The translations under genes and the position numbers were made by a program. Positions 50,683 through 60,041 of a stretch of 64,000 bases of DNA are shown here, piece after piece. The notes below the pieces were generated by a model. That model was given only the letters and a program-made list of their open reading frames with translations. It searched no databases and was not told the DNA's origin. The stretch spans positions 1 through 64,000 of the forward strand of contig NZ_FNPX01000011.1 of the NCBI RefSeq assembly GCF_900107415.1, written 5' to 3'. The first letter of the stretch is position 1; every line of letters starts with the position of its first letter. Origin of the DNA: Jannaschia faecimaris (lineage in GTDB: Bacteria > Pseudomonadota > Alphaproteobacteria > Rhodobacterales > Rhodobacteraceae).

Positions 50683-50822
50683 ACGGGTCCCTGAATAGCG
50701 CCTTTCAGGTTGCACTCCCACGGGGACATGACTGCGGCGGTCACCGGTTAGGGTTGTGGGATGGCTGACCGCTCCGAGGATCTTCCTCGTTACCGAAAGA
50801 CCCTGATATATGTGTGTAAGAG

Positions 50823-50899
50823 TGGTGCACCCAATAGGATTCGAACCTATGACCTCTGCCTTCGGAGGGCAGCGCTCTATCCAGCTGAGCTATGGGTGC
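50823..50899 (-). tRNA. tRNA-Arg (anticodon CCG)
   Basis: A 77-nt cloverleaf with acceptor GCACCCA/TGGGTGC, D-arm GCTCAGCTGGATAGAGC, anticodon stem CTGCC/GGCAG with loop CTCCGAA (anticodon CCG, codon CGG), T-arm AGGTTCGAATCCT, discriminator A and encoded CCA. Its 3' end faces the nqr operon and its 5' end faces lpxB. Confidence 0.95.
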
Positions 50900-50954
50900 C
50901 TTGAGCGTCGGGATAGCCGTGAACCCATCGGGCTGCAAGAGACTTTGGCGCACG

Positions 50955-52085
50955 TCACTTAGACAGTTTGTCAAGAACCGACTGGGCCGCGCGCAGACCA
51001 GGCGCTGCCCCCCCTCGGCCCAGCCGGTCCATGGTTCGGTTCAATACATCGGCCTGACGCTCCTGCTCGGACGGAACCGTCAACAACCGACGGAACGCTG
51101 CGCCCACAGGGCCGGACCGACAGGCGGGACCAAGGAATTCAGGCACGATCTTCTTTTCGGCCACCAGATTGACGAGCGTAACGGTATCAACCTTCATCAT
51201 GCGACTGATGATCTGCCAACTCAGCCAACTCATGTCATAGGCGATTACCATCGGCGTGCCCGACGCTGCCAACTCCAGACTAACCGTGCCCGATGCCGCG
51301 AGCGCAGCAGTCGCGGCAGCAAACGCCGCTCGTTTTTCAAAAGGGTCTGTCACAACAATCGGATTGCCCGGCCAGGATGCGACCATCGCACCGATTGTAT
51401 CGGCAAGATGTGGCACCGTGGGAACGACCACGCGCATGTCGCGGGGGATTTGCTCCAACGCCTCTCCGAAGATTGGGCCCAAACGGGAAACCTCACCGCG
51501 ACGGGAGCCTGGCAAGACAAGTGCGACCTTCTCGCCATATGCATCCCGGAAAGCGGCGATTTCAGTCGCGCTGGCCTGTGGCTCAGCCACGACCGGGTGC
51601 CCAACGAAATCGCAGGTCATGCCCGCCGCTTCCATGTAAGGCGGCTCGAACGGCAAAAGCGCCAGTACGTGATCCACGTTGCGCGCCATCTTGGCCACCC
51701 GCCCTTCCCGCCACGCCCAAACCGAGGGCGCGACGTAATGGATGACTTTCTGTGCCGGGTTTTTCTGCCGCACCTTCCCGGCCACGCGCAGGCAGAAATC
51801 GGGGCTGTCGATGGTGACAAGGGCATCCGGTTGCATCGCCATGATCGCCGCCACAGCCTGATCACGGCGTCGCAGCAGGTCGGGCAGACGCGGCAGCACC
51901 TCGGTCAGCCCCATTACCGACAGGACTTCCATCGGGAACAGGCTCTCCAACCCCTCCGCGATCATTTCCGGCCCGCCAATCCCCGCCATTTCGACCGTTG
52001 GGTCCAACTCGCGCAATCCACGGATCAACGCAGCCCCGAGCCTGTCGCCCGACGGCTCCCCTGCAATGAGGAATAGCTGCGTCAC
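50955..52085 (-). CDS. lpxB: Lipid-A-disaccharide synthase
   Basis: A 376-aa peripheral-membrane glycosyltransferase that joins UDP-diacylglucosamine and lipid X. It has the LpxB hallmarks [68 protein letters not shown] and KIVPEFLG. The start overlaps the end of lpxI by 4 bases. It is the last gene of the envelope operon, just before tRNA-Arg. Confidence 0.96.
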   Translation of the reverse strand: MTQLFLIAGEPSGDRLGAALIRGLRELDPTVEMAGIGGPEMIAEGLESLFPMEVLSVMGLTEVLPRLPDLLRRRDQAVAAIMAMQPDALVTIDSPDFCLRVAGKVRQKNPAQKVIHYVAPSVWAWREGRVAKMARNVDHVLALLPFEPPYMEAAGMTCDFVGHPVVAEPQASATEIAAFRDAYGEKVALVLPGSRRGEVSRLGPIFGEALEQIPRDMRVVVPTVPHLADTIGAMVASWPGNPIVVTDPFEKRAAFAAATAALAASGTVSLELAASGTPMVIAYDMSWLSWQIISRMMKVDTVTLVNLVAEKKIVPEFLGPACRSGPVGAAFRRLLTVPSEQERQADVLNRTMDRLGRGGAAPGLRAAQSVLDKLSK

Positions 52086-52867
52086 GGCGCGATGGTCGTC
52101 AGGAAAAGGCCGCTTTCCTTTAGACGCGCCCGCACAGAATCCGGCTCCAGCACGATCACGGAACCCTGCACCACTGCAATGCCAGACAATCCGGCCCGCG
52201 CGGCCCCCGTGACCGTCTCAGGCCCGATGGTTGCGATGTCGACGCGCCGGTCCTGTCCTCGCTTGGCCGATTTGAACAGAACACCCCCATTGGGACGCGC
52301 GAAGGGCGCAGTCAGGCTGGCCAGCATCCAGTCGGTGCCCGGCGTGGTTTCAACCGCCAACACCTGCCCACCCGCGACGACACAGCCCTGTCCGATATCC
52401 AGATCCGACAACGCGGCGTGCACCGCGCGGGCCTTGTCGATGTCGGCAGCGTCGCGCGCGCCCACCTCGCCAGCCACCGGCACATCCAGCAGCGCAGGGG
52501 CCACGTCCTGCGCGGCCAAGATCGTAATGCCCGCCTCCTCGAAGAATGCCAGAACAATGCGCAGCGCGGCGTCGTCCCCGGCCTGAAGCGCCTGCATCAT
52601 GCGCGGGGCAAGCGGCATCGTCGCCGCGTCGATCATCGTCGCGTCAAGCCGAGGGCGCGCGATTGCCCCGGCAAAACAGACCTCGGTCACGCCACGGCCC
52701 TTGAGGTCGGCAATGAAGCTGCCCAGTCGTTCAACCCGGAACGGCTCGGACGTTATGCCGTCGGGCGCATATCCCTCTAGGTGAAAACAGGTCCAATCCT
52801 GTCCCGTCAACCCGCCCGCGACCGCATGCGGCAAAGCACCCGATCCAGCAATCAGCGCCAGCGTCAC
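52082..52867 (-). CDS. lpxI: UDP-2,3-diacylglucosamine pyrophosphatase LpxI
   Basis: A 261-aa enzyme of the DUF1009 family, which replaces LpxH in alphaproteobacteria: LALIAGSGALPHAVA, LGSFIADLKGRGVTEVCFAGAIARPRL, GDDAALRIVLAFFEEAGITILAAQDV and DIGQGCVVAGGQVLAVETTPGTDWML. It cleaves UDP-diacylglucosamine to lipid X. Position between lpxA and lpxB with 4-base overlaps confirms the assignment. Confidence 0.95.
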   Translation of the reverse strand: MTLALIAGSGALPHAVAGGLTGQDWTCFHLEGYAPDGITSEPFRVERLGSFIADLKGRGVTEVCFAGAIARPRLDATMIDAATMPLAPRMMQALQAGDDAALRIVLAFFEEAGITILAAQDVAPALLDVPVAGEVGARDAADIDKARAVHAALSDLDIGQGCVVAGGQVLAVETTPGTDWMLASLTAPFARPNGGVLFKSAKRGQDRRVDIATIGPETVTGAARAGLSGIAVVQGSVIVLEPDSVRARLKESGLFLTTIAP

Positions 52868-53661
52868 TTGGGGACCAGAAAATTGCGGTCGGAGGCCCCG
52901 GTGATGAAGCTCACCATGCGTTGGACGTATTCGCTATCACTTTCATCGCCCAGACGCTTGGCACGTTCAAGAAAGGTCCCCTCGCCCTGCTTGAGCGTCA
53001 GAAGCGCAACGCGCAACGCCTGAATATCGGACCGGGCCACGCCCTTGCGCTTGAGCCCCACAAGGTTCAGCCCGTCCAATTCGGCACGCGGACCGGCAAC
53101 AAGGCCGTAAGGCACCACATCGTTCGTAACCATAGACAGCGCGCCTATGATGGCCCCCTGCCCAATACGCACCCACTGGTGGACGCCAGACAGACCGCCG
53201 ACGATCACATCATCCTCGATCTGGCAATGTCCCGCGATGGCGGACTGGTTTACGACGATCACGCGGTTCCCAATGCGGCAGTCGTGCGCGATGTGACAGC
53301 CGGCCATGTAGAGCCCATCGTCGCCCAGTACCGTTTCGCCCCCGCCCTGCGCGGTGCCTGTATTCATCGTCACGTGTTCGCGGATGCGGTTACGTGCGCC
53401 GATTACCAGGGAAGTCTTCTCGCCACCGAACTTCTTATCCTGTGGAATCTCCCCGATGGAGCAGAACGGGAAGATCACTGTCTCCGCGCCGATGGTGGTC
53501 TTGCCAGTGACGACATTGTGGCTTCGCACATCGACACCAGCCCCCAGCGTCACCTCGGGCCCGATCAGCGAGAACGCCCCAACCGAGACACCGGGGCCCA
53601 GCACGGCCCCAGGTTCGACAAAGGCCGTCGGATGGATATTTGCGGCTGGATCGATGCTCAC
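52864..53661 (-). CDS. lpxA: UDP-N-acetylglucosamine acyltransferase LpxA
   Basis: A 265-aa left-handed beta-helix acyltransferase, first enzyme of lipid A synthesis. [30 protein letters not shown] begins the hexapeptide repeats. [27 protein letters not shown] holds the catalytic His (HIAHDC), and [12 protein letters not shown] follows. The start overlaps fabZ by 4 bases. Confidence 0.96.
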   Translation of the reverse strand: MSIDPAANIHPTAFVEPGAVLGPGVSVGAFSLIGPEVTLGAGVDVRSHNVVTGKTTIGAETVIFPFCSIGEIPQDKKFGGEKTSLVIGARNRIREHVTMNTGTAQGGGETVLGDDGLYMAGCHIAHDCRIGNRVIVVNQSAIAGHCQIEDDVIVGGLSGVHQWVRIGQGAIIGALSMVTNDVVPYGLVAGPRAELDGLNLVGLKRKGVARSDIQALRVALLTLKQGEGTFLERAKRLGDESDSEYVQRMVSFITGASDRNFLVPK

Positions 53662-54119
53662 GCGGGGTCCTTGGGCAGATCCATCATAGCGGTGAAATCA
53701 GCCTCGGCGGCCGTTTCACCATCGACGGTGGCCACACCGTGGAACTTCCAGACCTTGGCACCAGGCTTGCCGCGCGTGACGTCAACCTTCATCTCCAGTA
53801 CGTCGCCAGGGATGACCTTCCGGCGAAACTTGCAGCCGTCAATTGCCATGAAATATACAAGGAAGTCCTTATCGGCCAAATCGTTGGATACGCCGACCAT
53901 GACGGCGGCGGTTTGGGCCATCGCCTCGACGATGGTGACGCCGGGCATGATGGGCGTCCCGGGGAAGTGGCCCTGAAAATGCGGCTCGTTGAAGGTGACG
54001 TTCTTGACCCCGACAGCGGAGGTATTTGCCACGATGTCGCGCACCTTATCGACCAACAGGAACGGATAGCGGTGCGGAATGATCCTTTGGATCAGGTGAA
54101 TGTCGGCTTCGGTGGTCAT
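53658..54119 (-). CDS. fabZ: 3-hydroxyacyl-ACP dehydratase FabZ
   Basis: A 153-aa hot-dog-fold dehydratase of fatty acid synthesis: [17 protein letters not shown], the catalytic His in [16 protein letters not shown] and Glu in [10 protein letters not shown]. The Met at 54119 follows AGGGGATACC; longer frames upstream have no similarity. It supplies acyl chains near lpxA in the classic arrangement. No lpxD is present between ompH and fabZ. Confidence 0.96.
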   Translation of the reverse strand: MTTEADIHLIQRIIPHRYPFLLVDKVRDIVANTSAVGVKNVTFNEPHFQGHFPGTPIMPGVTIVEAMAQTAAVMVGVSNDLADKDFLVYFMAIDGCKFRRKVIPGDVLEMKVDVTRGKPGAKVWKFHGVATVDGETAAEADFTAMMDLPKDPA

Positions 54120-54180
54120 GGTATCCCCTATCATCCTGGCGTATGGCTTAGCGCGCGTGCGGGGGCCGGGGCAAGCGGTG

Positions 54181-54786
54181 CTAGTCTCCGGTTGGCGCAT
54201 CAGGCTCTTGTGGGGTCGTGGGCGGCGTGTCGTCCAAAAGGCTGCCCCCGTCGCCAAGTGCGGCGTCGATCCGGGTCAAGGCCAACGCGGTAATATCGAC
54301 CTGGTCGGCCGACGCGATGACGATACGCCGATCAAGGATGACCAAGGCCCCTGTCTCGCGGGCCAGCTGCACCAGGATCGGATTGGCCTTCTCTAAGAAA
54401 ATCTGTTGCGCGCGCTCGGTCTGCTGGCTAATGGCGCGGGCCTTGGCGTCTTGCGTCTGGCGTATGTCCGTCACGCGGCTGTCGAACTCCGAGGCCAGCT
54501 CGCGGAATTCGGAAATACCCATGGTATCACGCTGCTGGGTCAGCCGGCGCTCCTCCGCTTCCAACTCGGCTTCAATCTGGCGATTTTCGGAAGCAAGTTC
54601 AGCCGAAGCGGCATCGATGTCGCGCGCGATACGCTGGCCAAAAAGGCTCTCACTAAACAACGCATCACGGTCCAGCACCACGACGGCAGACGTCGGAATC
54701 CCGACTGTAGGCGCGCCCCCTCGCTGTTGCGCCAATGCCGGAGCAACAGCGAAGGCGGCGGCCAAAGCCACCGCCAGAAACCGCAT
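54181..54786 (-). CDS. OmpH/Skp-like periplasmic chaperone
   Basis: A 201-aa exported protein with signal [21 protein letters not shown], then a long coiled coil ([30 protein letters not shown] and following) typical of Skp/OmpH, and a Pro/Glu/Asp-rich tail. It assists outer-membrane protein folding by BamA. The start overlaps the bamA stop by one base (TGATG). Confidence 0.9.
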   Translation of the reverse strand: MRFLAVALAAAFAVAPALAQQRGGAPTVGIPTSAVVVLDRDALFSESLFGQRIARDIDAASAELASENRQIEAELEAEERRLTQQRDTMGISEFRELASEFDSRVTDIRQTQDAKARAISQQTERAQQIFLEKANPILVQLARETGALVILDRRIVIASADQVDITALALTRIDAALGDGGSLLDDTPPTTPQEPDAPTGD

Positions 54787-57140
54787 CAGAACCGCGTCTG
54801 GATCGTCAGGTCGAACGTCTGCTCTTGGTCGTAGTCACGCTTGTTTATGGCGCGCGTGAAATTGAACCGGAGCGGACCGATTGCCGTGTCCCAGAGGAAT
54901 CCGACGCCGACGGCGGAGTTCAGGTAAAAATCGTCGTCGACGGGAATAGGGCCCGACAGGCTCGTGTCGTCCAATCCCCAGACCGATCCGACATCAAGGA
55001 ACGTCGCTGCTGTGATACCATACTCGTCCGGGATGAAACCCAACGGGAATTGCGCCTCGAACCGGGCAGCAACGAAGTAGTTTCCGCCCAGCGAGTCGTT
55101 CGAGAAGTTCAGGTCGCGCGGACCGATTCCACCGGATTCAAACCCCCGGATGATGCTGGGGCCGTTGAAGAAACGGTTAGACTGGCGGGATGCATCGTCG
55201 TTTAACGTGCTGATAACCCCGCCCTCGAGTGTCGCGTTCAGCGTGATTTCATCATTGCGAACCGTACGCTGCGCGGAAGCCAAGAACGTCGTTTTCACGA
55301 ATTCCTCGTCGCCGCCGACACCGGCAAACTGCTGACCGAAACGCAACCGCACACCACGTGTGGGGTCCAGACCCTGACCGATGGTGTTGAAGTTGTACGT
55401 GTAACCCACGAATGACGTAATCGATTTGCCTTGATCAGCAAGCAAAATTGGCGACAGGGCCGTTCCCGGCCGCGCGTCCAGTTCATCCTGGCTGATCCCG
55501 TAGAACACGCCCAAACGGCTGTATTCCCCTGCGGGGAAATCCAGCCCCGTGCGGAACCCGACGCTTTTGGTGTCGAAGGTGAAGGCGTCGTCCGTATTCT
55601 CCGAATAGTAAGCCGAGAAGGACAGCGCCAGATCGCGGTTCAGGAAGTAGGGTTCGATGAAGGACACCCTGGTGGACCCGCTATCGCTACTGGTATCGAC
55701 TCCGACATTCAGGGTCTGCCCGCGCCCGAGGAAGTTGGTCTCCGAGAAGTTCACCGACACGCCGACACCGTTCTGAACGGAGTAGTTCGCACCAAAGCCC
55801 AGCGATCCGGTCGGCTGCTCCTCGACATCGACGTCAACGATGACCTGATCGGGACCCGAGCCTTCGCGCGCCGTGACATCGGCCTGGCTGAAGTAACCCA
55901 GGGCGCGAATACGCTCGGCTGCGGCGCGAATCTCACGGGGGTTGAACGGATCACCCTCTACAGTGTCAAATTCCCGACGAATGACTCGGTCAAGCGTCGT
56001 CGCGTTGCCTTCAATATCGATCCGTTCAACGAATTGCCGCTCACCCTTCTCGATTACGAAATCGACGTCCAGCGTCAGATCGGCATCGTTCCGACGGACC
56101 TGAGGTACGACACGCACAAAGGTCAGGCCCTGCTGCGTTGCCAGAAGCTCCAGCCGCTGAATCTGCCGCTCGATCGTCTGCGGATTAAATATATCACCGG
56201 GACTGACTCGGACTTCGGACTGGTATTTATCCGTGTCGATCTCAGGCAGCGTCGAAACGGCGGTGACGGTGCCAAAACGGAACTGCTGCCCTTCCTGCAC
56301 ACGGAAGGTGAGGTAATAGGCGTCGCGGCTCGGCGACAATTCGGGCGTGGCCGACAGAACCTGTATATCGGCATAACCGCGCGAAAGGTAGAAATCGCGC
56401 AGCAATTGCGCGTCCAACGCGACGCGATCCGCCACGAAGGTATCGGCACTTACAAGCGCACGGAAAATACCCGCCTGCTTGGTTTCCAGCACACGGCGAA
56501 GACGACGGTCGGAAAAAGCCCTGTTCCCGACGAAGCTGAGCCGCTCCACCTCGGTCACGCGTCCCTCGGCGACTTCGAAGACGAGGTCGACGCGATTGTC
56601 GCTGCGCCGGATGATCTTGGGCTGAACCGTTGCCGACAGGCGACCGGACGACGCATAGGCCTCGGACAGGGCTGCCGCGTCCTGCTCCGCTTGGCGAGGC
56701 GAATAGACGCGCCGCACTTGGCTGCCGACTACGGTCAACAGGTCGTCGTCATTGAGGCGATCATTTCCTTCAATCGAAATCCGATTGATGGTTGGATATT
56801 CGTTGACGATTACCAGCAGCTTGGAGCCTTGCGGCACGATCTCGACTGTTTCGAACAGGCCGGATGCCTGAAGACGCTGAAATCCGTCGTTGAGTTGACC
56901 GGCCTCGATGGCCTGACCGGGCGTTACGCCCAGCGTCGCAAGCACAGACGATGTCTCGATCCGGGTATTTCCCTGCACCTCGAAAGTCTGGAATCGGTAG
57001 GTCTGCGCCGCGACCGAAGTGACACTTGAAAACACAAGAACTCCGGTGGTCGCCATGAGACTAAGCCTGAGGCCCGTAAGTCCCGCTGCAACCAGCTTTT
57101 TCGTATCCAACCCTGCCCGAACGCCGTCGTGATCCATCAT
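54786..57140 (-). CDS. bamA: Outer-membrane assembly factor BamA
   Basis: A 784-aa central subunit of the BAM machine. A signal-like N-terminus (LSLMATTGVLVFSSVTSVAAQ) precedes five POTRA domains (from FQTFEVQGNTRIETSSVL to about 420; FVERIDIEGNATTLDRVIRREF opens the last). The beta-barrel then follows, with VRLRFGQQFAG-type strands, FFNGPSIIRGFESGGIGPRD (the loop 6 VRGF/Y motif as IRGF) and a final aromatic residue in TIQTRF. The start Met at 57140 follows TGAGGCGG; a downstream Met could also work. Confidence 0.96.
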   Translation of the reverse strand: MMDHDGVRAGLDTKKLVAAGLTGLRLSLMATTGVLVFSSVTSVAAQTYRFQTFEVQGNTRIETSSVLATLGVTPGQAIEAGQLNDGFQRLQASGLFETVEIVPQGSKLLVIVNEYPTINRISIEGNDRLNDDDLLTVVGSQVRRVYSPRQAEQDAAALSEAYASSGRLSATVQPKIIRRSDNRVDLVFEVAEGRVTEVERLSFVGNRAFSDRRLRRVLETKQAGIFRALVSADTFVADRVALDAQLLRDFYLSRGYADIQVLSATPELSPSRDAYYLTFRVQEGQQFRFGTVTAVSTLPEIDTDKYQSEVRVSPGDIFNPQTIERQIQRLELLATQQGLTFVRVVPQVRRNDADLTLDVDFVIEKGERQFVERIDIEGNATTLDRVIRREFDTVEGDPFNPREIRAAAERIRALGYFSQADVTAREGSGPDQVIVDVDVEEQPTGSLGFGANYSVQNGVGVSVNFSETNFLGRGQTLNVGVDTSSDSGSTRVSFIEPYFLNRDLALSFSAYYSENTDDAFTFDTKSVGFRTGLDFPAGEYSRLGVFYGISQDELDARPGTALSPILLADQGKSITSFVGYTYNFNTIGQGLDPTRGVRLRFGQQFAGVGGDEEFVKTTFLASAQRTVRNDEITLNATLEGGVISTLNDDASRQSNRFFNGPSIIRGFESGGIGPRDLNFSNDSLGGNYFVAARFEAQFPLGFIPDEYGITAATFLDVGSVWGLDDTSLSGPIPVDDDFYLNSAVGVGFLWDTAIGPLRFNFTRAINKRDYDQEQTFDLTIQTRF

Positions 57141-57270
57141 GTCATCCGCCTCATTACGACAGTCTTTTGTCGTCAGTACCGAACGCCATGGAGCATGTCA
57201 AAGACGGTGAATCTCGAAAGTTGGTGTGTGTTGCCTGAAATTCAACCTCGGCCCACGACACCTGCCATGA

Positions 57271-57396
57271 TTACAGCGACTGCACCCAGGCAGCCAGCAG
57301 GATCGCGCCTCCGATGGAGAACGCGGCAAGGAAGCGGTCGATGTTCAGGCCCATGAAGACCGAGAGACCGCGGTATCCATTCTGTACGTGACGCAT
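57271..57396 (-). CDS. 41-aa membrane protein between rseP and bamA
   Basis: MRHVQNGYRGLSVFMGLN is followed by a single helix, FLAAFSIGGAILLAAWVQSL. The start has GAGGG 7 bases upstream; a longer frame to 57513 has none. Similar very short single-helix proteins occur near rseP/bamA in Rhodobacterales as far as I recall, but I do not know a function. A protein-protein or envelope role is inference from position. Confidence 0.6.
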   Translation of the reverse strand: MRHVQNGYRGLSVFMGLNIDRFLAAFSIGGAILLAAWVQSL

Positions 57397-57517
57397 TTCT
57401 TCACCCTCAGTTAAAGCTGTCACAACGATGCCAACAGAATGGGGCGGGAATTTGGCAGTCATGGGGCCATTCTGGACCGTCAATCGTCGCGATAACGAAA
57501 CGATCAGGCGCAATCGA

Positions 57518-58861
57518 TCAGGTGCATGTTACATCGTTGAATAGCACGAACACCATCAGCGCGCCCATGAGAGCCAGCCCCATGACCATCAAAACCTTGA
57601 CCGCGCCATCCGACGGCGGCTTGCCACGCACGGCCTCGTAGGCGTGAAAAACCAGGTGCCCGCCATCCAAAACGGGAATCGGGAACAGGTTCAGCAGACC
57701 GACCCCTGCGGACAAAAGCGCGATAAAGCCGATAAAGCTGGACAATCCGTGACTGGCGGCGACGGCACTGGTCTGCGCGATGCCGATCGGTCCGGACATG
57801 TTGCAGGAGCTGATTTTCCCGGTAGCGATGTATCCCAAGGTCGAAATGGAGCGGCCAAGGATGGTCCAGACCTGCGTGACTCCAAATGTCACCGCCTCAA
57901 TGGGGCCGGACCGCTCGGTCGCGGCTTCGAATGCCAAGCTTGACGTGATTCCGATCAGCGCGCGCGTCTCGAACCCGCCATCGGCCAAGGGAATGTCACG
58001 TAGACGCGGCTGCAAAGCGAACTCGAGGACCTCACCATCGCCGCCATCTTCGCGCCAGACCGTCAGCGCTACCGTTCCGTCGCCCACGCCGGCAACGGCA
58101 GCCTGCAGGTCCGCAAAGGAATTCATTGCCGCGCCATCAGCCGTCAGGATCACGTCGCCCGGACGCATGCCAATGTCCCAGGCCGCCGAACGTGGCTGAA
58201 CCGTGGAGGCGCGCGCCGGGACCGGAGCAATAGCGTCAACGTCGATCACCGCGCCGTCCCGCTCGACCTGGTAGGGCAATGTCGGCGCGGACGGCAAATC
58301 ACCAATCAGATTGCCGATATCCGCGATGTCGTTCACCGATGTTCCGGCGATGGACAATATCCGGTCGCCCGGCTGGAGCGTTTGCATCTGGGCCGGAAGC
58401 GGTACCGCTTCGCCGACCGTGGGCGTGTCTGCCGCCCGGCCAAGGATCATTGCCATGCCAGCAAACAGCACGATGGACAGGATGAAATTGAAGATCGGGC
58501 CCGCCGCCACGGTCGCCGCCCGCCGCCAGAGCGAGGCACCGGTCATCGTCTCGGCCCGCTCGGACGCGGTCATATCCTGTACCGAGTCGTCATCTCCAAC
58601 CGAGGCTGCGTTCGCATCGCCGCGGAACTTGACGTAGCCCCCCAACGGCAGGGCGGCCAACTGCCAACGCGTTCCGTGCTTGTCGACCTTGGACGCAATG
58701 ATCGGTCCGAAACCTATGGAAAAGACATCCGCCTTGATCCCGCACCAGCGCCCGACGATGTAATGGCCGTATTCATGAATCGCGACGATGATCGACAGCG
58801 CAATCACGAAAGCCAGGATCATCCAGGCGAAGCCGCCGAACTGTGTTGCGATATCTGCCAT
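57518..58861 (-). CDS. rseP: Site-2 intramembrane protease RseP
   Basis: A 447-aa zinc metalloprotease in the inner membrane that cleaves anti-sigma factors and signal-peptide remnants. It has HEYGH (the HExxH site) near residue 28, two PDZ regions (LQPGDRILSIAGTSVNDIAD and MRPGDVILTADGAAMNS) and the second site LFPIPVLDGGHL near the C-terminus. The Met at 58861 follows AAGGAA. It is encoded between dxr and bamA as in many proteobacteria. Confidence 0.95.
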   Translation of the reverse strand: MADIATQFGGFAWMILAFVIALSIIVAIHEYGHYIVGRWCGIKADVFSIGFGPIIASKVDKHGTRWQLAALPLGGYVKFRGDANAASVGDDDSVQDMTASERAETMTGASLWRRAATVAAGPIFNFILSIVLFAGMAMILGRAADTPTVGEAVPLPAQMQTLQPGDRILSIAGTSVNDIADIGNLIGDLPSAPTLPYQVERDGAVIDVDAIAPVPARASTVQPRSAAWDIGMRPGDVILTADGAAMNSFADLQAAVAGVGDGTVALTVWREDGGDGEVLEFALQPRLRDIPLADGGFETRALIGITSSLAFEAATERSGPIEAVTFGVTQVWTILGRSISTLGYIATGKISSCNMSGPIGIAQTSAVAASHGLSSFIGFIALLSAGVGLLNLFPIPVLDGGHLVFHAYEAVRGKPPSDGAVKVLMVMGLALMGALMVFVLFNDVTCT

Positions 58862-58880
58862 CTGCGGTTTCCTTAGTTGG

Positions 58881-60041
58881 TCAGAACGTAGCAGCGATGT
58901 CGCGTGCGACATCCCGGGCCTGCCGGTCCGTTTGAAGCACCATATCGAGGTTCATGGTGGCAGCATCAAGGCATCCTGTCGCATCCATGCGGTCCAACGT
59001 GCGCTTTACCAGCGGTGCCATGTCGGTGAACCGAATGCTGCGATCAATAAACAGATCAAGCGCAGCCTCCTTGGCTGCGTTGAACACTGCCCCCGCAAGC
59101 CCGCCCCGATCCATCACGGACCGCGCGATTTCCAACGCCGGGTAGCGGGCAGGATCGGGCGCGTGGAAGTCCAGCGTGGCAACGCGCGCAAGGTCCAGCC
59201 GCTCCACCGGCAGATGTGTTCGGGACGGCCAGTTCAACGCATAGCCGATGGCATGCCGCATGTCGGGCGCACCTAGATGGGCCATCATCGCGCCGTCATT
59301 GAATTGCACCAGCGCATGGATCAGGCTTTGAGGATGAATGATCGTCTCGATCTTCGATGCAGGAAGCCCAAAGAACTCTTTGGTTTCGATCAGTTCCATC
59401 GCCTTGTTGAACATCGAAGCGGAATCGATCGTGATACGCTGGCCCATGTCCCAATTTGGGTGCGTACCCGCCTGTGCAGGCGTCGCCCGCGCCAGATCAG
59501 CGAGCGGCATATCCCGCAGGCCGCCGCCTGACGCTGTGATGATCACTTTCTCGACCGCGTGCATTTCCTCGCCGACAAGGGCCTGAAAGACGGCCGAATG
59601 CTCGCTGTCCACCGGCAGGATACGGCATCCATGCCGCGCCGCTTCGGATAGCAGCAGCGGTCCGGCGCACACTAGGCTTTCCTTGTTGGCCAGGGCCAAC
59701 GTGCCGCCGTGGCGCACCGCGCGCAGCGACGGGACCAGCCCCGCGCTGCCGACGATTGCCGACATGAACCAGTCGGAGGGACGATCCGCTGCCTCCTCCA
59801 GGGCCCCTGCCCCGGCGGCCGCCTTGATCCCCGTTCCGGCCAAGGCGTCGCGCAGGTCTTCCAGGCGTTCATCGTGGGCGGTAACCGCGATCTCGGCCCG
59901 AAGCCGGATCGCGTCGGCGGCCAATTGGGCAATATTGTTGCCCCCGGTCAGCGCGACCGTCGTGTGCGTGCCCGCATCCAGCAGGTCCAGCGTGTTTTGC
60001 CCAATGCTTCCGGTGGCCCCGAAGACCGAAATCCGCGTCAT
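58881..60041 (-). CDS. dxr: 1-deoxy-D-xylulose 5-phosphate reductoisomerase
   Basis: A 386-aa enzyme making MEP in the non-mevalonate isoprenoid pathway. RISVFGATGSIGQNTLDLL binds NADPH, ALANKESLVCAGPLL and LPVDSEHSAVFQAL bind substrate and metal, and TASGGGLRDMPL and NWDMGQRITIDSASMFNKAMELIE are signatures. The start overlaps the end of cdsA by 4 bases. Confidence 0.97.
   Translation of the reverse strand: MTRISVFGATGSIGQNTLDLLDAGTHTTVALTGGNNIAQLAADAIRLRAEIAVTAHDERLEDLRDALAGTGIKAAAGAGALEEAADRPSDWFMSAIVGSAGLVPSLRAVRHGGTLALANKESLVCAGPLLLSEAARHGCRILPVDSEHSAVFQALVGEEMHAVEKVIITASGGGLRDMPLADLARATPAQAGTHPNWDMGQRITIDSASMFNKAMELIETKEFFGLPASKIETIIHPQSLIHALVQFNDGAMMAHLGAPDMRHAIGYALNWPSRTHLPVERLDLARVATLDFHAPDPARYPALEIARSVMDRGGLAGAVFNAAKEAALDLFIDRSIRFTDMAPLVKRTLDRMDATGCLDAATMNLDMVLQTDRQARDVARDIAATF

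Noticed and set aside
55431-57029. Long rightward frame opposite bamA (over 500 codons)
   Set aside because: Exactly antisense to a clear BamA, with Arg/Asp-rich translation; a mirror effect of codon bias.
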